Shown here piece by piece: positions 50,059-61,989 of a stretch of DNA of 64,000 nucleotides. The notes beneath the pieces were generated by a model that was not told where the DNA came from, made no database searches, and saw only the letters and a program-made list of their open reading frames with translations. The stretch is from NCBI GenBank assembly GCA_013396635.1, contig WBMW01000027.1, positions 432,841 through 496,840 of the forward strand, written 5' to 3'. This DNA comes from Penelope pileata (taxonomy: Eukaryota; Chordata; Aves; Galliformes; Cracidae). The number at the start of each line of letters is the position of its first letter. The first letter of the stretch is position 1. A program made the translations under genes and the position numbers.

Positions 50059-53000
50059 TATTATAATCTGTTGAGATTCTGACCACCAGGGAAAGCAAAA
50101 ACTCTTCCAGAAGAAATACACATGCTTTTCTTCACAGAGACTTTATCGAGGCTGCATGCAACACTTTGATGGACTTTTCATCAGGCAGTTTGTTCTTACT
50201 TTTAAAAAAGCAGAGTAGTTCCTGGAATATATCACGGCCTTAAGGGCAGACTCCTGGGCCCCCAGGACAGACTCGTACCTACAGCAAGCCTCAAGAAATC
50301 AGTGCAATCTATGTCTCAAGTTACAATGCAGTGTGGCACAGATCTCTGATTCCTCACCCCCAAGCCAGAAGGCATAGTCACGTAATAATGCCTGGTTAAG
50401 CAAGGGCGTGGTCATCTGCTAAAAACTTTCTTTGCAAAATATAAACAAGTTTTTCTTCCCTAGGGAAGAGAGAAAAGGAACAATTTTTAGATTGTTTTTT
50501 TCTTTTCCAGGCCATAACATCAGACCATTCAGAGCACAGCAAGACAGAGAAGAGCTCAGATGAAGTTTCCATACACCACCACACAGTGGGGAGACAAGCT
50601 TAGTCCTGCGTGTTCTCCCAGTGTTTTTCTCTTCTTTCCATACACCCAGATAAAATAGAAATTTTCTCTCAAAATTGCTAAAGAATGAATCATATAGTGG
50701 CTCACTTAATGTAGTCCTACAGACTTGAACATGTGCCTAGCTGCTGCAGTCTCTGCACATGGCAATTACCTGGTATCTGCTCACACCAGCTTAAACCAAG
50801 GTATGTCTTCACTGAAGGCATTAAGTAATGTCGTTTGCACTGGGCATCCAGATCCCCCAGAGTGGTGTTGCTGTGTGCTGTCCAGGCCTGAGCTGCCTTG
50901 ATGTTGCTACTGAACCTCCACTGGGCTTTGGTCGTTAAACAGCTATTTACCTTCTGATTTGCAAATCCCCAGAAAGACAATAAAGGAGCTGTGAAGTGGG
51001 ACATTAAGTAATAACAACATTTTGAACTGGGTGTAATTATGGCATTTTTTGTGCAGGAAAGGTGCAGATCATGGTCACCATGTCTAGTGGTTTTATTTGG
51101 TTGCACCACAGCATCCTGACGTGCATTGTCAAGCAGACAGTAAAAAGAAACCACAATTATTTAACACTGGTCTCTACAGAGAGATGATGGAAAACATGAA
51201 GTAAGGACAATTAATCCATTGTGAGAATGATTTAGGAATAACTGGAATTTGCTTTGGCCACATGATCAGTTGTGGGAGCACTGGCTTGTCTACCAAATTA
51301 ATGCTTTAAAAGTATATGAATTAAATCATAAACATAATCAGCGTCTTAAATGGTGGCTTCCACTGGTTGTAATATTTTGCAATAATATTTTGCATTTATT
51401 TTGATTTTTAAGTAATTGGCAACTCCATTGTTCCATAAAGGCTTTCTCCACTAAAGCCCCTTCTCTGGCAGCTAAGTCACCGCATTGTGCCTGCAGCACA
51501 CAGACTCCTTCTCAGTTCTTCCAAAGGACATTGCAAACCACAATAAAAATAATTCCAACACTTATGAGAGTATTGTATCTTTTTTTCCACAACACTTGAG
51601 AATCTTCTTAAGAGCCCACCTTTTCCACACACTACATGCAGTCTTGGATTTTTTTTTTCTGCATTGCTTTTTGAAAGGTTCGCTGGGGAAAGATGCTACT
51701 GGGCAAGAGGAAACAACAAAGCGCATTTGAAAAGGCCATTTTTAGTAACACTTGGTGTTTGTCTGCTGAGCTGCAAGTGGTTTGTGCACTGCTGAAAGGT
51801 GCCATCATTTTGTCAGCCAAGAGAGTGGGAGCTGCATGTCGGAGGTTGTAAAGCTGCCTCCACCCCATTCAGACACTGGGGCAGGGGCTTGGAAGGTAAG
51901 ATGAACAGTGTAGCATTTGCCCAATGTGATCTGAGAGGTGTGCAAGTGCAGAAACTGGCCTAAATTCTGGCTATTGAAAGTCTAACATGACAACCACCAA
52001 ATAACATTGATTTTTGTTTCTACTATGGGGCTGAGAAGCTTGCTGTCAGCCCTTGAGGCAGGAAAAGATTAAAAGAATAAAACCAACTGCCTATCAGAGG
52101 ATCAAATGTATGAACAAGAAGCAGCCACCAACAAGATCCTCAGCAGTGCATCTTAATTAAAACTTAGAAAAAAGAAATTCAAATTCTAAATAGAATAAAG
52201 CATATGTCCTGCCATGAGGGTGTTTGGAACTGTGCCCAGGACAGGCTGACTGCAGTGCAGTCTTAAGGCTGACTCTGCAACTGTTTGTATGTGTAAATTG
52301 TGTAAATTGTTAATTTTATAACTTGTTATGAACATGTATTTTACACTTTAAGCAGCCAAAGTAATACTCAGACAGTACTTGCCCAGCATAACATCTGGCA
52401 AACATCTCACAAAATTGACGCCAAATGCTACTTTAGTTTTGTGAAGAATTTTATTAGAAACATATTATTTTAAGAAAGGAAAACAAATCTCTGATGTAAG
52501 TTTTATGATCAAGCCATTCAGAAGAAAATTTAGGGAACAGTGCTCTCATGGTTCTGCACCAGGAAGAGAAATTGCTTTAATTAGCTATGGTAAGTGATCA
52601 GTTCTGCGTGCTACGATTAGGAGCACAGCTCTAGGAATTACATAGACAATAAGACGTCCAAGTCCATGAACATCTGCTCCTAAAAACCAAACTCAGAAAA
52701 CAGAAAAAGATTACATTCTATTCATTTTTTTTATCTCTCCATCCCCCAAATCTATAACTTTTTATTGTGATCTTTATTTTTTATTAATAAATAAATAGCA
52801 AAGCATATGCTATATTTTGTTCAACATAACTGAGAAAATCTTCCTGATACACATACGCATTTAGGTATGCAGAGGTAACACATTATTCATGACCTGGCTA
52901 CGCACAACATCTATAATCAATTCATACATATATCTATATTTGACAAAATAATAATACCGGTACAACTACTGGAGTGGATATAATTACGGCAATTTGAATG

Positions 53001-53445
53001 TGCCTTATATTTGATAGGATTTATTGTCCTTCCAGTTCAAAGAAATTGAGATATAAACTAGGTATATAAGTGCACCAATAGTTGTGGGATAGAAAGAAAA
53101 GGGCATAAATATGCTGCTTTAATTATCTTAAATAATTCAGTAGAAGACGTGACTTCTTGCTCAGGCAGTTTAAAAAATCTTGGGTTTGTTAGTTAGCACT
53201 GATTTAGCTTGAACCATACAGTACTGTAAAGACAAAGAAAGCAGAGCACCGTCATTCTGCAGGCAAGGCATGACAGTTAAAACCCATATTCATTGAGCCC
53301 CTCCAGATTTTTGAGTAGTAGGTAGGAACTTTCTAAATAAAAAGGCTTGGAGATAAAGTAAGATAAAGCAGCATCACCGCTCACAATACTGAACACAATG
53401 TTTCTGGAGCCATTTGGATCAGAAAGATGGGAAACGAACAGGAAT
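50059..53445. other. Intergenic spacer
   Basis: No gene recognised. The minus frame at 50717-51154 (145 codons) shows no domain. Very AT-rich at 52700-52960. Confidence 0.4.
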
Positions 53446-53478
53446 TCTTTTTTTTTTTTCTTTTTCTTTTTTTTTTTT
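53446..53478. repeat. T-rich low-complexity tract
   Basis: T runs broken by single C residues. Confidence 0.9.
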
Positions 53479-53855
53479 CCCTGTTATAAGCTCTTTCGCT
53501 GTTTTCTGTTTCAGCAACTTACACAAACAGACAGGCAAACAAACCAACCCGAACCCAGAAAATTCTACTACTGTACTGGTGTTTCAGTAAGACAGTACCT
53601 GTAGCAAATGCAACAAATGTCTTTTTCATTTCCAGCTAGAGATTTCTCAGAAATTAAGTTTGTCTGTACTGACAATTGCACACTGGAGGCTTAAATTATA
53701 AAATTCAGATGATAAGCTACTGCTCATTCCTGGGCTATTAGAACTAGAAAAGAGAAAGCCCGTTCCCTAAAACTGATGGGCTGAAGAGTGTGTGTGGGGA
53801 AAGATTTAGAGACTTACCACAGATGCTTTTCTCTTCTCAGCATCTGCCCTACATC

Positions 53856-53859
<4 letters not shown>
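53479..53859. other. Intergenic spacer
   Basis: Nothing recognised apart from a short CAAACAGACAGGCAAACAAAC patch at about 53524. Confidence 0.4.
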
Positions 53860-53888
<29 letters not shown>

Positions 53889-53897
53889 CTTTTTTGT
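53860..53897. repeat. Poly(T) tract at gap edge
   Basis: About 29 T, then CTTTTTTGT running into N. The homopolymer probably caused the assembly break. Confidence 0.95.
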
Positions 53898-53920
53898 NNN
53901 NNNNNNNNNNNNNNNNNNNN
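53898..53920. other. Assembly gap (23 N)
   Basis: Short N run directly after a long poly(T). Confidence 0.99.
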
Positions 53921-56900
53921 AACTACTGCAGACCAGCAGGGAAGATGTGGAGGGTGAGGACTGTTTTGAACACTTTATCTCTGGCTTTCTCCTTCATCAT
54001 CATCACCTATGCTGATATTAAATGACTGTTTAATGTCTCTGAGAAATCAAAAACAAAGATGTCAATCTAATTAATAAAAATCCCTTTAATGCTAAGAACT
54101 TTGCTTTTTGGTGTGGTAAAGTCTTTCTTTCTGCGGGCTGTCTGACTTGAAATCCCTGGCAAAGCATCCCACTCGGCCACAGCTCTGCTCTTCTGGTTGG
54201 CCAGTCAGAATTGGCCCTGACAGATTCTCTGTGTTATTATCATCGTGCACCGTCTTAGGCAGGCTTACTTCTCTGTCATTGGAATTTGCTGCTTAATCCC
54301 AGAAAAACTTTTCTATCCGTGGTAACAAAGGATATGATTTCTGGAGAGAAATATATTTTAAAAACAAATCAGTATTAAGACAATCAGAACATTATGTACG
54401 GTAAATCACATTTCCTTTCAAATGTAAGTACAGAACGTAGTTCCTATCGCTCTAAATCACAAAGGTAAGACAAACCTTTCTGAAGCACAAAAATAGATAT
54501 ATGGATGTTGGCAAAGTCAGATTCCTAAAAAGAAGTTGGCATCTAAGAATCAGCACATTTTTGTTTTACAAAAATACAATATCAGCCAAGTTTACTGCTT
54601 TGACACAATTTCCCTGGTGCTAGCTGAGCTTCCTCAGTGCTAACAGCATGAGAGGCTTACGGTATTTATAGTGTTGCTTTTCCCAGGATGAGAATTTGGA
54701 AGATCCTGGTAACTGGTGCATCCATTAACACGTGCCAACAACCTCCCACAGATGTGATCTTCAGCAGACGCAAAGGTGATCACGTCAAAGCCTTGACTTC
54801 ATCGCGTGTAACTAACTGCAAATCTGGAACATGGGTTCCACGTGAATCTCAAAGACAGGATCCATCTGAAACCCAAACACAGGATACACTCAGAGCTCAA
54901 GCACAGGCTGGAGGAGGTCAGGGAAGCTTTCAGAGAAGCTGTTGAACCAACCCTGCCTGCCCAAAGGGCCCGGTCCCAATGGTCACCCCAGGTCTCTGTC
55001 CCACCCTTCACGTGGTTCTCGTGGGGTCTCTCTTGAGACACCTCAGCCCACAGACCTGGCAGAAGATTACTCTTTTTCCACTGTTTTGTTCAGGATTGCT
55101 TTTCTGCCACCTTGGCAAGTGGGACTGGCTGTGGATGGGTCCAAGGTGTGCCAAAGTGAGTGCAGGAGGGGCATGGGGGAAAAGGCTGAGCAAGCTGCTG
55201 GATCAGCTCAAGCCATGACACGTACCTTTGCCATTGCATCTGCCTTGAGGATGACATAATATTAAGGGTGTTGACAAAGGAGCTCTGGCAGATCTCGGTG
55301 TTGTGGTCAAGGGAGACACTGCACTGCACTGAGCCACCTTGCCCTCTGCCAGGAGTCACTGGCTGCAGTACGTTGGCCGCTGCTGGGTAGAACAAAGCCC
55401 CAGTGATGGTTTTAGGGATCCCACCTGTGCACTATTGGGTGCCAGGGGCAGAAACTCTGTCAGCCCTGCAGTGTAGAGGCCGAAACCTCCTGCAGAGGAG
55501 TGGGAAGGGCAGATGGGGCAGTGGAGCCAGGCAGGCATGGCAGGGCTGGCACTGATGCGTGGGTGTCCTACAGCCACAGGGGCAGGGACTCAGCCATTGT
55601 CCAGCTAGATCAGGAGGCATCAGCTCTTCAAACCACATTGTGAGGTATGAAAAAGCCATTTTTCAGGTTCTAACTGATATAAAGAATACTCTTCCCCTTT
55701 CTCTCTCTGAGGCTTTGGCAACTGAGCTCTGGTTCTGGTGTAGTTTGACCTCCAGAGAGGAAGAATCTAAAAACAACACTGACAATGTTTAAAACTCTCT
55801 GCTCTTAAAAATGTGCATCATCTGTAAACTACTGGCAACAATACCTCACCATGTAAGAAGGCACCCAGGCTTCACTGACACTTACCAATCCTTCCTGTCC
55901 TTTAAAACAAACCTCCACCAAGCGGCTGTGCCAGCATGGGGCTGTCCTGCTGCAGCCTCTGCACCCCCTCACAGTGTGCCCTGGAGCAGGCGCAAGCGAT
56001 GGAGGCGTGCGATGCAGAAGCGTTTTGAAAATGAGCTTCTAGAACAGCAAATGAGGAAATACAGAGCTAATTCTAGAGGAGAAAACACAAGTTTCTACAG
56101 CGTGTGGGCGAACAGAGCTTTACATGGCAGAGGGATAGCTCATGTATAATTGAAAGATGTAAAGTATTTAATTAACAAGTGGTGATGCCTTCATGCCCGT
56201 GATACGTGCACTGCAAACAGACCTTGTACACGTCCACAGGTGTAGGTGACACTGTGAACTGCCTTAGTTCATGCCTGCTCCTGCCTGTACTGGTGACCTG
56301 CTCAGTACTGTTACAGAGCACTGTGTGTGCTGCCCCAGCTTTGTCTGGGGGCTGTGGAGTGGTCCCCAAAGTGCTCAGGAAAGTCATTGCCTGCTCCTGC
56401 TGTGGCTCTGCTGTTCCTCTTGTTGAGGACAGTGTGCTAGGGACTTCTCTGCCTCCTGCATTGGTGCCCATGGCTTAGCTTGGGAGTCACAGCCCAACAT
56501 CTCTCCACTCGACCTCGGTACCCCTCAGGGCAATGAGAGTGCTCCTGCAGAGCACCTGTGGGCTGCGGAGCACCCCGCATGTTCCCTGTCACAGAGGTGG
56601 CACCCAGCAGTGGTGTCTGGTTCGTCATGCTGGGAACAGCCCATAACCTGAGCAGTCAGTCTGCCACACGTCCCTATGTCACCGTGCCTCCCGCAGAAAC
56701 TGGGACCAACAGGGGAAGTCAAACAGCACCGGTAAATAAAAATAAGTCAGTGTTCTTGGAAATTGTTTCTCCTGATGGTTTATCTTCAGGTGGAAAATTA
56801 ACACGTCAGCCATCGCTGTGCTCCAAGTACTCCTGCAGGCGGTAGGGGTGCAGAAAGAAGCCGTGCTTCGAGGGCCCAAGCATGCTGCCTGCCAGAGACC

Positions 56901-57939
56901 TGACCTGCTGGTGCAGGGCAGCAAGGGGCGGTGTGAGCCCTCCCAAGGAAGGCACGACCCACCACTGCTCCTGGGATACAAACATTTACAACAGTGAACA
57001 TCATTGTGCAGCTGGGGCTGTACACTCAGCCTCTACGACACGTCCAGCTCTTCTAAGAGGGCTCTGACACCCAGCCATTCCAGACTCTTGAAAGCAGCAG
57101 AACGGAGCTGCAGGGCCTGACCGTGGTGACAGCCATTGCGTGGTCAGAGCAGCAGCATGGCACCTGGCAGAGAGGCAAGGTGTGCCGCTTCGCCTGGCTC
57201 TGGCACATGGCTGCACACACATACAAGCAAACAAGAAAGGGGGGAAACATCCAAGCAAAAGACAGATTTTGTCACATCATGAGTTTGCCATGATAAAAAC
57301 GTGAGAACGCCGCAACGCAAAACAACAACATTTCCTAACATGTCCAAATTCATCGCATTGGCATTTTGCAGCTGAATTTACCTGGCATCCCCTGCTGACT
57401 GCCATGGCTGCTCGTGGGTGACCATCCTGACTGATTTTTCAGATAAGCATTTAGGGATTCTGACTTTTATCTTACTAATTATAACCACACTTAACGTGTG
57501 TACCCAAACGGAGCCAAGTCCTCAGATAACCCCCAGCTTGCTGCACGTGCACATATCTGCGGGCAGAGCCCCGCCACGGGCAGGGATGGCAGGGGACGGC
57601 TCCGCTGGAGCAGATGTGTGCTTGGCATTGGGTGCAGGGATGGAGGAGGCCAGGTGTGGGACACACACACGTGTCTGGGCCTCAGACATTGCTGGCCATG
57701 GTCCCAGCAGAACTCTGGATCTGAAGGCGAGAAAAGAATGTCCTGCCTGGGTGCTGCCTTTTGGGGTGAAACCAGCCAGGTTCTGACTTCTGGAGGGCAG
57801 CAGAAACGGATCCCTGTGCTGGGACCACACATGGATGCGGTCATGGCCACAGCCATGGTCACAGCCACAGCCATGTGTATCCTGCTGGGGCTGTGGCTCT
57901 GTGGGGCACCAAGCGGGGCCACTGACAGCCGTGCCGCGG
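53921..57939. other. Intergenic upstream region of EGLN3, rising GC
   Basis: No repeat family or gene recognised. G+C rises from about 54.9 kb onward, so open frames become long on every strand (up to about 153 codons) without any coding evidence. This is the distal upstream flank of the EGLN3 CpG island. Candidate non-coding transcripts here cannot be judged from sequence alone. Confidence 0.4.
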
Positions 57940-58389
57940 GTCCTTGGTGCATGGGTGGCTGCGGGCGGTCAGAGCACAGGAGGCGAGGCTGCGGCTGGGC
58001 CGGGCTGACCCCGGCGTGCCGGGCTGACCCGGTGTCTGCTTACTGCTCCGTGCTTGGGCTGAACGCGCTGACCGGCCGGGACAGGCCGCCTCGGGTTGCC
58101 GGGGCAGCCGGGCACGGGGCGGGCAGCGCGGGGTTCTGCCCGCAGCGCCGCGCCGGCTCCGGGGGTGGGGAACTGGGGGAAGCGCTCGTTTATGGCACAA
58201 GCCTCCCAGGAAATGCTGCGTTCCTTGCCCTGGGAAGCTGCATTGCTGCCTTATGAAATGTTCTCCTCTGGCGCTCTCTGAGGCTGCCCTGGCGGCCGCT
58301 TCGAGAGACGAATGGAAGCGGCGGGAGCACGGCAGGAGCACACAACCCCAAGCCGCGCCGCCGACATGCCGCCGGAGAGCTCCTCAATG

Positions 58390-58700
58390 GCGCTGACCAC
58401 GCCCACTGCCCGGGGGCCGTGCTGGCGGGCCGGCAGGCCACGCCCCCATCCCGCACGTGCGGAAGCCCTCGCCGCCTGTTCCCCGTGGGCAGGCCCCGCC
58501 CCCCTGGCGCCTATTGGCTGTCTGGGCCGGAGGAGGCGGGGAGGAGGCGTGGCGCTCCGCGCCGGGCGGGCTCCACCCACGTGCGGCGACGCGGCGGGAG
58601 CGGGCGGGCGGCGAGCACACATCCCGCACGTAGCCCGCGTATTAATCAGCGCGGGGCCATCTGCCGCCCGCTCCTTAAAGCGCCGGGGGCCGCGGGCGTC
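58390..58700 (+). promoter_or_regulatory. EGLN3: EGLN3 proximal promoter with GC box, CCAAT box and HIF cores
   Basis: Seen elements: a GC box CCCCGCCCCC (58494-58503), an inverted CCAAT box (ATTGG, 58513-58517) and a second GC-rich AGGAGGCGGGG (58531-58541). HIF-type RCGTG cores on either strand lie at 58398-58402, 58439-58443, 58454-58459 (CACGTG), 58547-58551, 58578-58583 (CACGTG) and 58627-58631. Two AT-rich words could act as weak TATA elements, TATTAAT (58640-58646) and CCTTAAAG (58673-58680). They would place initiation near 58670-58710. EGLN3 is a known HIF target; which cores work here is inference. Confidence 0.7.
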
Positions 58701-58935
58701 GCGAGGGAGCGGTCCGGTGTTGCGCGCGCTGTTCGCGCGGTGGCGGTGGGGGCAGCAGCGCGGGGCTCCGGCGGTAGCGTTGTCCCCGCGGTGCCGGGCT
58801 GAGCGGAGCCGCGCACGGCCCGGGCGGGCGCCGGCAAAGTTTGTTCCTGTCCCGGAGCCCCGGCGCGGGGCCGGCGGGCATCGCCTCCTGGTGCGGGCGG
58901 CGACAGGGCAGCGGCGCGCCCGTCCCCGTCGCGCC
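58700..58935 (+). other. EGLN3: EGLN3 5' UTR (start approximate)
   Basis: Very GC-rich leader between the inferred initiation region and the EGLN3 ATG. The frame of EGLN3 has no stop codon through this leader and remains open back to 58312, but it also has no ATG between about 58390 and 58936. A transcript starting near 58700 would therefore begin translation at 58936. The 5' boundary is estimated from the AT-rich promoter words, not from transcript data. Confidence 0.5.
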
Positions 58936-59292
58936 ATGCCGCTGGGGCACATCATGCGGCTGGACCTGGAGCGGCTCGCCCTGGAGTACGTCGTGCCCTG
59001 CCTGCACGACATCGGCTTCTGCTACCTGGACAACTTCCTGGGGGAGCTGGTGGGCGACTGCGTGCTGGAGCGGGTGAAGCGCATGCACCGCGACGGGGAG
59101 CTGGCCGACGGGCAGCTGGCCGGCCCCAGCCGCGGCGTGGCTAAGCGGCACCTCCGCGGCGACCAGATCAAGTGGATCGGGGGCACGGAGGAGGGCTGCG
59201 AGGCCATCAACTTCCTCCTCACGCTGATCGACCGCCTGGTGATGTACTGCGGCAGCCGGCTCGGCAAGTACTACGTGAAGGAGCGCTCCAAG
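58936..59292 (+). CDS. EGLN3: EGLN3 (PHD3, HIF prolyl hydroxylase 3), first coding exon, partial gene
   Basis: EGLN3 is a 2-oxoglutarate/Fe(II)-dependent dioxygenase of nucleus and cytoplasm that hydroxylates prolines of HIF-alpha, marking it for VHL-mediated degradation in normoxia. This exon encodes residues 1-119, closely matching the vertebrate protein. It begins MPLGHIMRLDLE as in human, then has GFCYLDNFLGE, KRHLRGDQI and YCGSRLGKYYVKERSK. The family protein is about 239 residues, so half is here. The iron-binding HxD...H and the 2-oxoglutarate-binding Arg are encoded by later exons beyond the window. The start is chosen by homology; the ATG has G at -3. The exon ends AAG|GTAAGC (donor GT at 59293), phase 0, exactly after the residue where the mammalian exon ends. 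Third codon positions are G or C in 118 of 119 codons. Confidence 0.97.
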
Positions 59293-60125
59293 GTAAGCGG
59301 AGCCCCGGGCGGCTCCAGTGCCCGGCCCGGGGATGCCCAGTCGGGCTGGCCCCGTCCGGCAGCCGCGGAGCCCCGGTCCCGGCGGCATCCCGCTTCCAGC
59401 TGCGGGACCCGTGCTGGCAGCACCCTGTCCCCAGAGCCCGACGCTGGGCACGGCCGCCCTTCAGGAACGTGTTCCGGGCGGACGGAGAGCTCCCTGCCCC
59501 TCTGGGCGCACGTTCACGGCCGGCACTGCCTGCTTGTGCCCGGGCGGTGCTGCTTTCCCAGCTCGTTGCCACTTTCGTGGCGGTGTCCCGCAGCTGAAAA
59601 CGCTGTCGCTGCTGCCCCGGGGATCCGGCACAAAATAAGGGATGCTCTGTTTAAGTGCAGCAAACTTTTTTTTTTTTTTTTTGGAGAGTTGGTATTTTTT
59701 TCCCAGGCTTTCTTGTTTGGGAATGGAGCGGATGCTTGTGTATTGCTGTTGTAGATGTCTTTCCCAATGAAATTTGTTTGTCCTTTCAACGTAGATAATT
59801 AATTAAGATTGGGCTAACTTCGTTTTTCTATCCTTGTCTTGCTGTAGCAAAGTGCTTTAGGACTAACTTTATTTCATTGTCCTGAATGCTGAAAGTGTCC
59901 CCACTTCTTTCTTGACTTTCTTTTTCTTCCCTGACTTGAATTCTGTAATATATAGCACACTTGTAAAACATCCACGTCTTTTGAGAAGCGTGAGAAATAG
60001 GAATGATGAAACTTTTTTTTTTTTTTAATAAGACAAGTGAAAAGTTAGGCATTCCATTGGGTCCTAACTTCAGTGAACTAAGAGGAGGGGGGGTTGGTGC
60101 TAAGATTTTTTTATTTTTTTTACCT

Positions 60126-60143
60126 CCCCCCCCCCCCCCCCCC
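60126..60143. repeat. EGLN3: Poly(C) tract
   Basis: 18 uninterrupted C, preceded by T-rich sequence and, about 35 bp upstream, a run of 7 G (60087-60093). The minus strand could form a G-quadruplex and the plus strand an i-motif. It is a likely sequencing and length-variation hotspot. Confidence 0.95.
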
Positions 60144-60826
60144 AACAGAAAAATGATGGAAGTAGTACGTGATGTTTCCCAGCTGCTTGGGAACACCTTA
60201 AAACCTGTGTGTGTACGTGCACCCCTCTGCCCCCACACCTCCCACAGGGGTGGCAATGACAGCAGGCTGGAGCCCCGCTGGGCTGCTGGTTGATCCAGTT
60301 AAAGCTTGGGTACATTTGGTTTGAAATGAGAGTGGAGTTCCCTTATTTCTAGTTGGAGCTTGCGTGGTGTAGGGCGGTATAAATAACCAGTCTGCCTTGG
60401 CATGCCTGTAAGGGCATCCCAGGTCCTTCTCTGGGTGGCTCCTGTTTGCCTGATTTCTGCTGAAGATGCAGTGCTGTGTTTTTGTGAGGTGTTTGGAACA
60501 GGCTCAGCTGGGTATGTGAGGGCTGTGGGCACCGACTGGGGAGAAGGGTCTTTGGGGATGCAGAGAAGACTTTAAAACTTTGTTGTGGTCTTGCAGTCAC
60601 CTTTGTACCAATAGTAATAACACGGGGCAGAACTGGTTTTATAGATAAGTACTGATCTACTTGCTATAAAGTGAGTCTTTTGGCCCTTGTGCTGTACCAG
60701 GGGAGGTGTTGTAGAAAAGCAGTATATGGAAATGCCATGCTACAGAGCTTGGAAGGGACTCAGTACAGTTTGCAAAACTTAATGCAAAGGAATTCCCATC
60801 TGAAATTAATAGTAATCAATCCCTTA

Positions 60827-60842
60827 CTAATAATAATAATAA
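60827..60842. repeat. (TAA)n microsatellite
   Basis: About five ATA/TAA units in intron 1. Confidence 0.85.
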
Positions 60843-61989
60843 GTGCCATGGATATGGGAGTAGCAGCTGTCATCTGCAGCTGGCATGTGGGACACCTTGG
60901 GCAGGAGGATGATTCCTGTGACTAACCAAGTGACTCCTGCAGTGCATGCAGGCTCTCACGTCACCTATGGACGTTTCCCTTCCACCATTAAACCAGCCCT
61001 TTTTGCTTATTTTCTGAAGACTTGTGAACACATACACAAAAAATACTAATTTTAAATTCAGTGTATTTTTATTTTGTCACCTAGACTAGGCACAGGAATG
61101 GATGCCCAGAAGCTCTCTCAGAGGGAGATGTTTCTGAGCAACCTAGCCAGCACTTCTTAGACAGACACATGCAACTATTTATTGGGCTGGGAAATGGATA
61201 TTAGACAGGTAGGGCTATGAGTTCCAGAGCAATTTGTTGAAAGTGTTAGCTTTTGGCTACGTGGTAACTCCCCTTGTTGTGGAAATGTATCAACCTCATG
61301 CTATTTAGAGGTTTAAGGTTTTGAAACAATAGTGTGTCTTCAGTCTGCAGCCTATGTATTGGAAGAGGAGGAGAGGTTTGCTTGGTAAATGAACTTCTGC
61401 GAGCTTACTGTCTGCTGAGGGTAACCATGCGCTTCATACAAACATTAGAAGACAATAAAGACTTTTGTACAATAAAAGAAGCTTTTCTTGCAGTTACATA
61501 TGAGAAATACGTCAGTTAGGATTTTGCTGTTTCCATATGACTTTCAACACCATTACAAGAAAGTTAAGGTTGCATTGGAGAGAATGGATGGAAGTTAAAC
61601 TTTTACAAGAGCACTGCATACACTTAAGAGCTGTTGGTTGGTATTTGAGGACCGATAGTGAAATGTAACCTTTCATCTTTGCAGAGCAGTGATCCAAATT
61701 TATCTTTGGAACAAGTCATATTTAAAAATATTACTGACATAGTTAAAAGATAAAAATAACCAGATAACGTCCTTCTAGAGTGCTCTTCTGTTGCAGACCC
61801 CACATAGTGCTGGTTGGCTTCTGCATTCTCTTAGAATTCCCATTTTCTAGTAAAATAATACGATGGTTTCCCTTCTATAGCAGCTAAATGTCTGAGGATC
61901 TCACCAAGGTGTGTTTGACCTGGGTTTGTTCTTCTCCTTGGTGTGAGAAGATTCATACCCTCACACAGAGGGATGCTCTGGCCTGAGGA

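Larger units (their letters stand above)
57940..59630. promoter_or_regulatory. EGLN3: CpG island over EGLN3 promoter, exon 1 and start of intron 1
   Basis: CpG dinucleotides become dense from about 57.94 kb and stay dense to about 59.63 kb, in sharp contrast with the CpG-depleted DNA on both sides. The island covers the proximal promoter, the 5' UTR, the first coding exon and about 340 bp of intron 1. Such islands mark the start of broadly expressed or tightly regulated vertebrate genes and are normally unmethylated. Long open frames in all six frames across the island are by-products of GC content. Confidence 0.92.

Noticed and set aside
50717..51154. 145-codon minus-strand open frame
   Set aside because: No domain recognised; sits in AT-rich spacer without gene signals.
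57498..58256. 252-codon plus-strand open frame just upstream of EGLN3
   Set aside because: It lies in high-GC DNA where all frames are open. It has no domain, no promoter or splice arrangement, and overlapping open frames on the other strand.
58251..59451. Long minus-strand open frames (253 and 258 codons) across the EGLN3 exon
   Set aside because: They are antisense shadows of a GC3-saturated exon and CpG island, with low-complexity Arg/Pro/Ala composition.
59293..59754. Continuation of the EGLN3 reading frame past exon 1 to 59754
   Set aside because: Similarity to EGLN3 stops exactly at AAG|GTAAGC, so the continuation is intron read-through.
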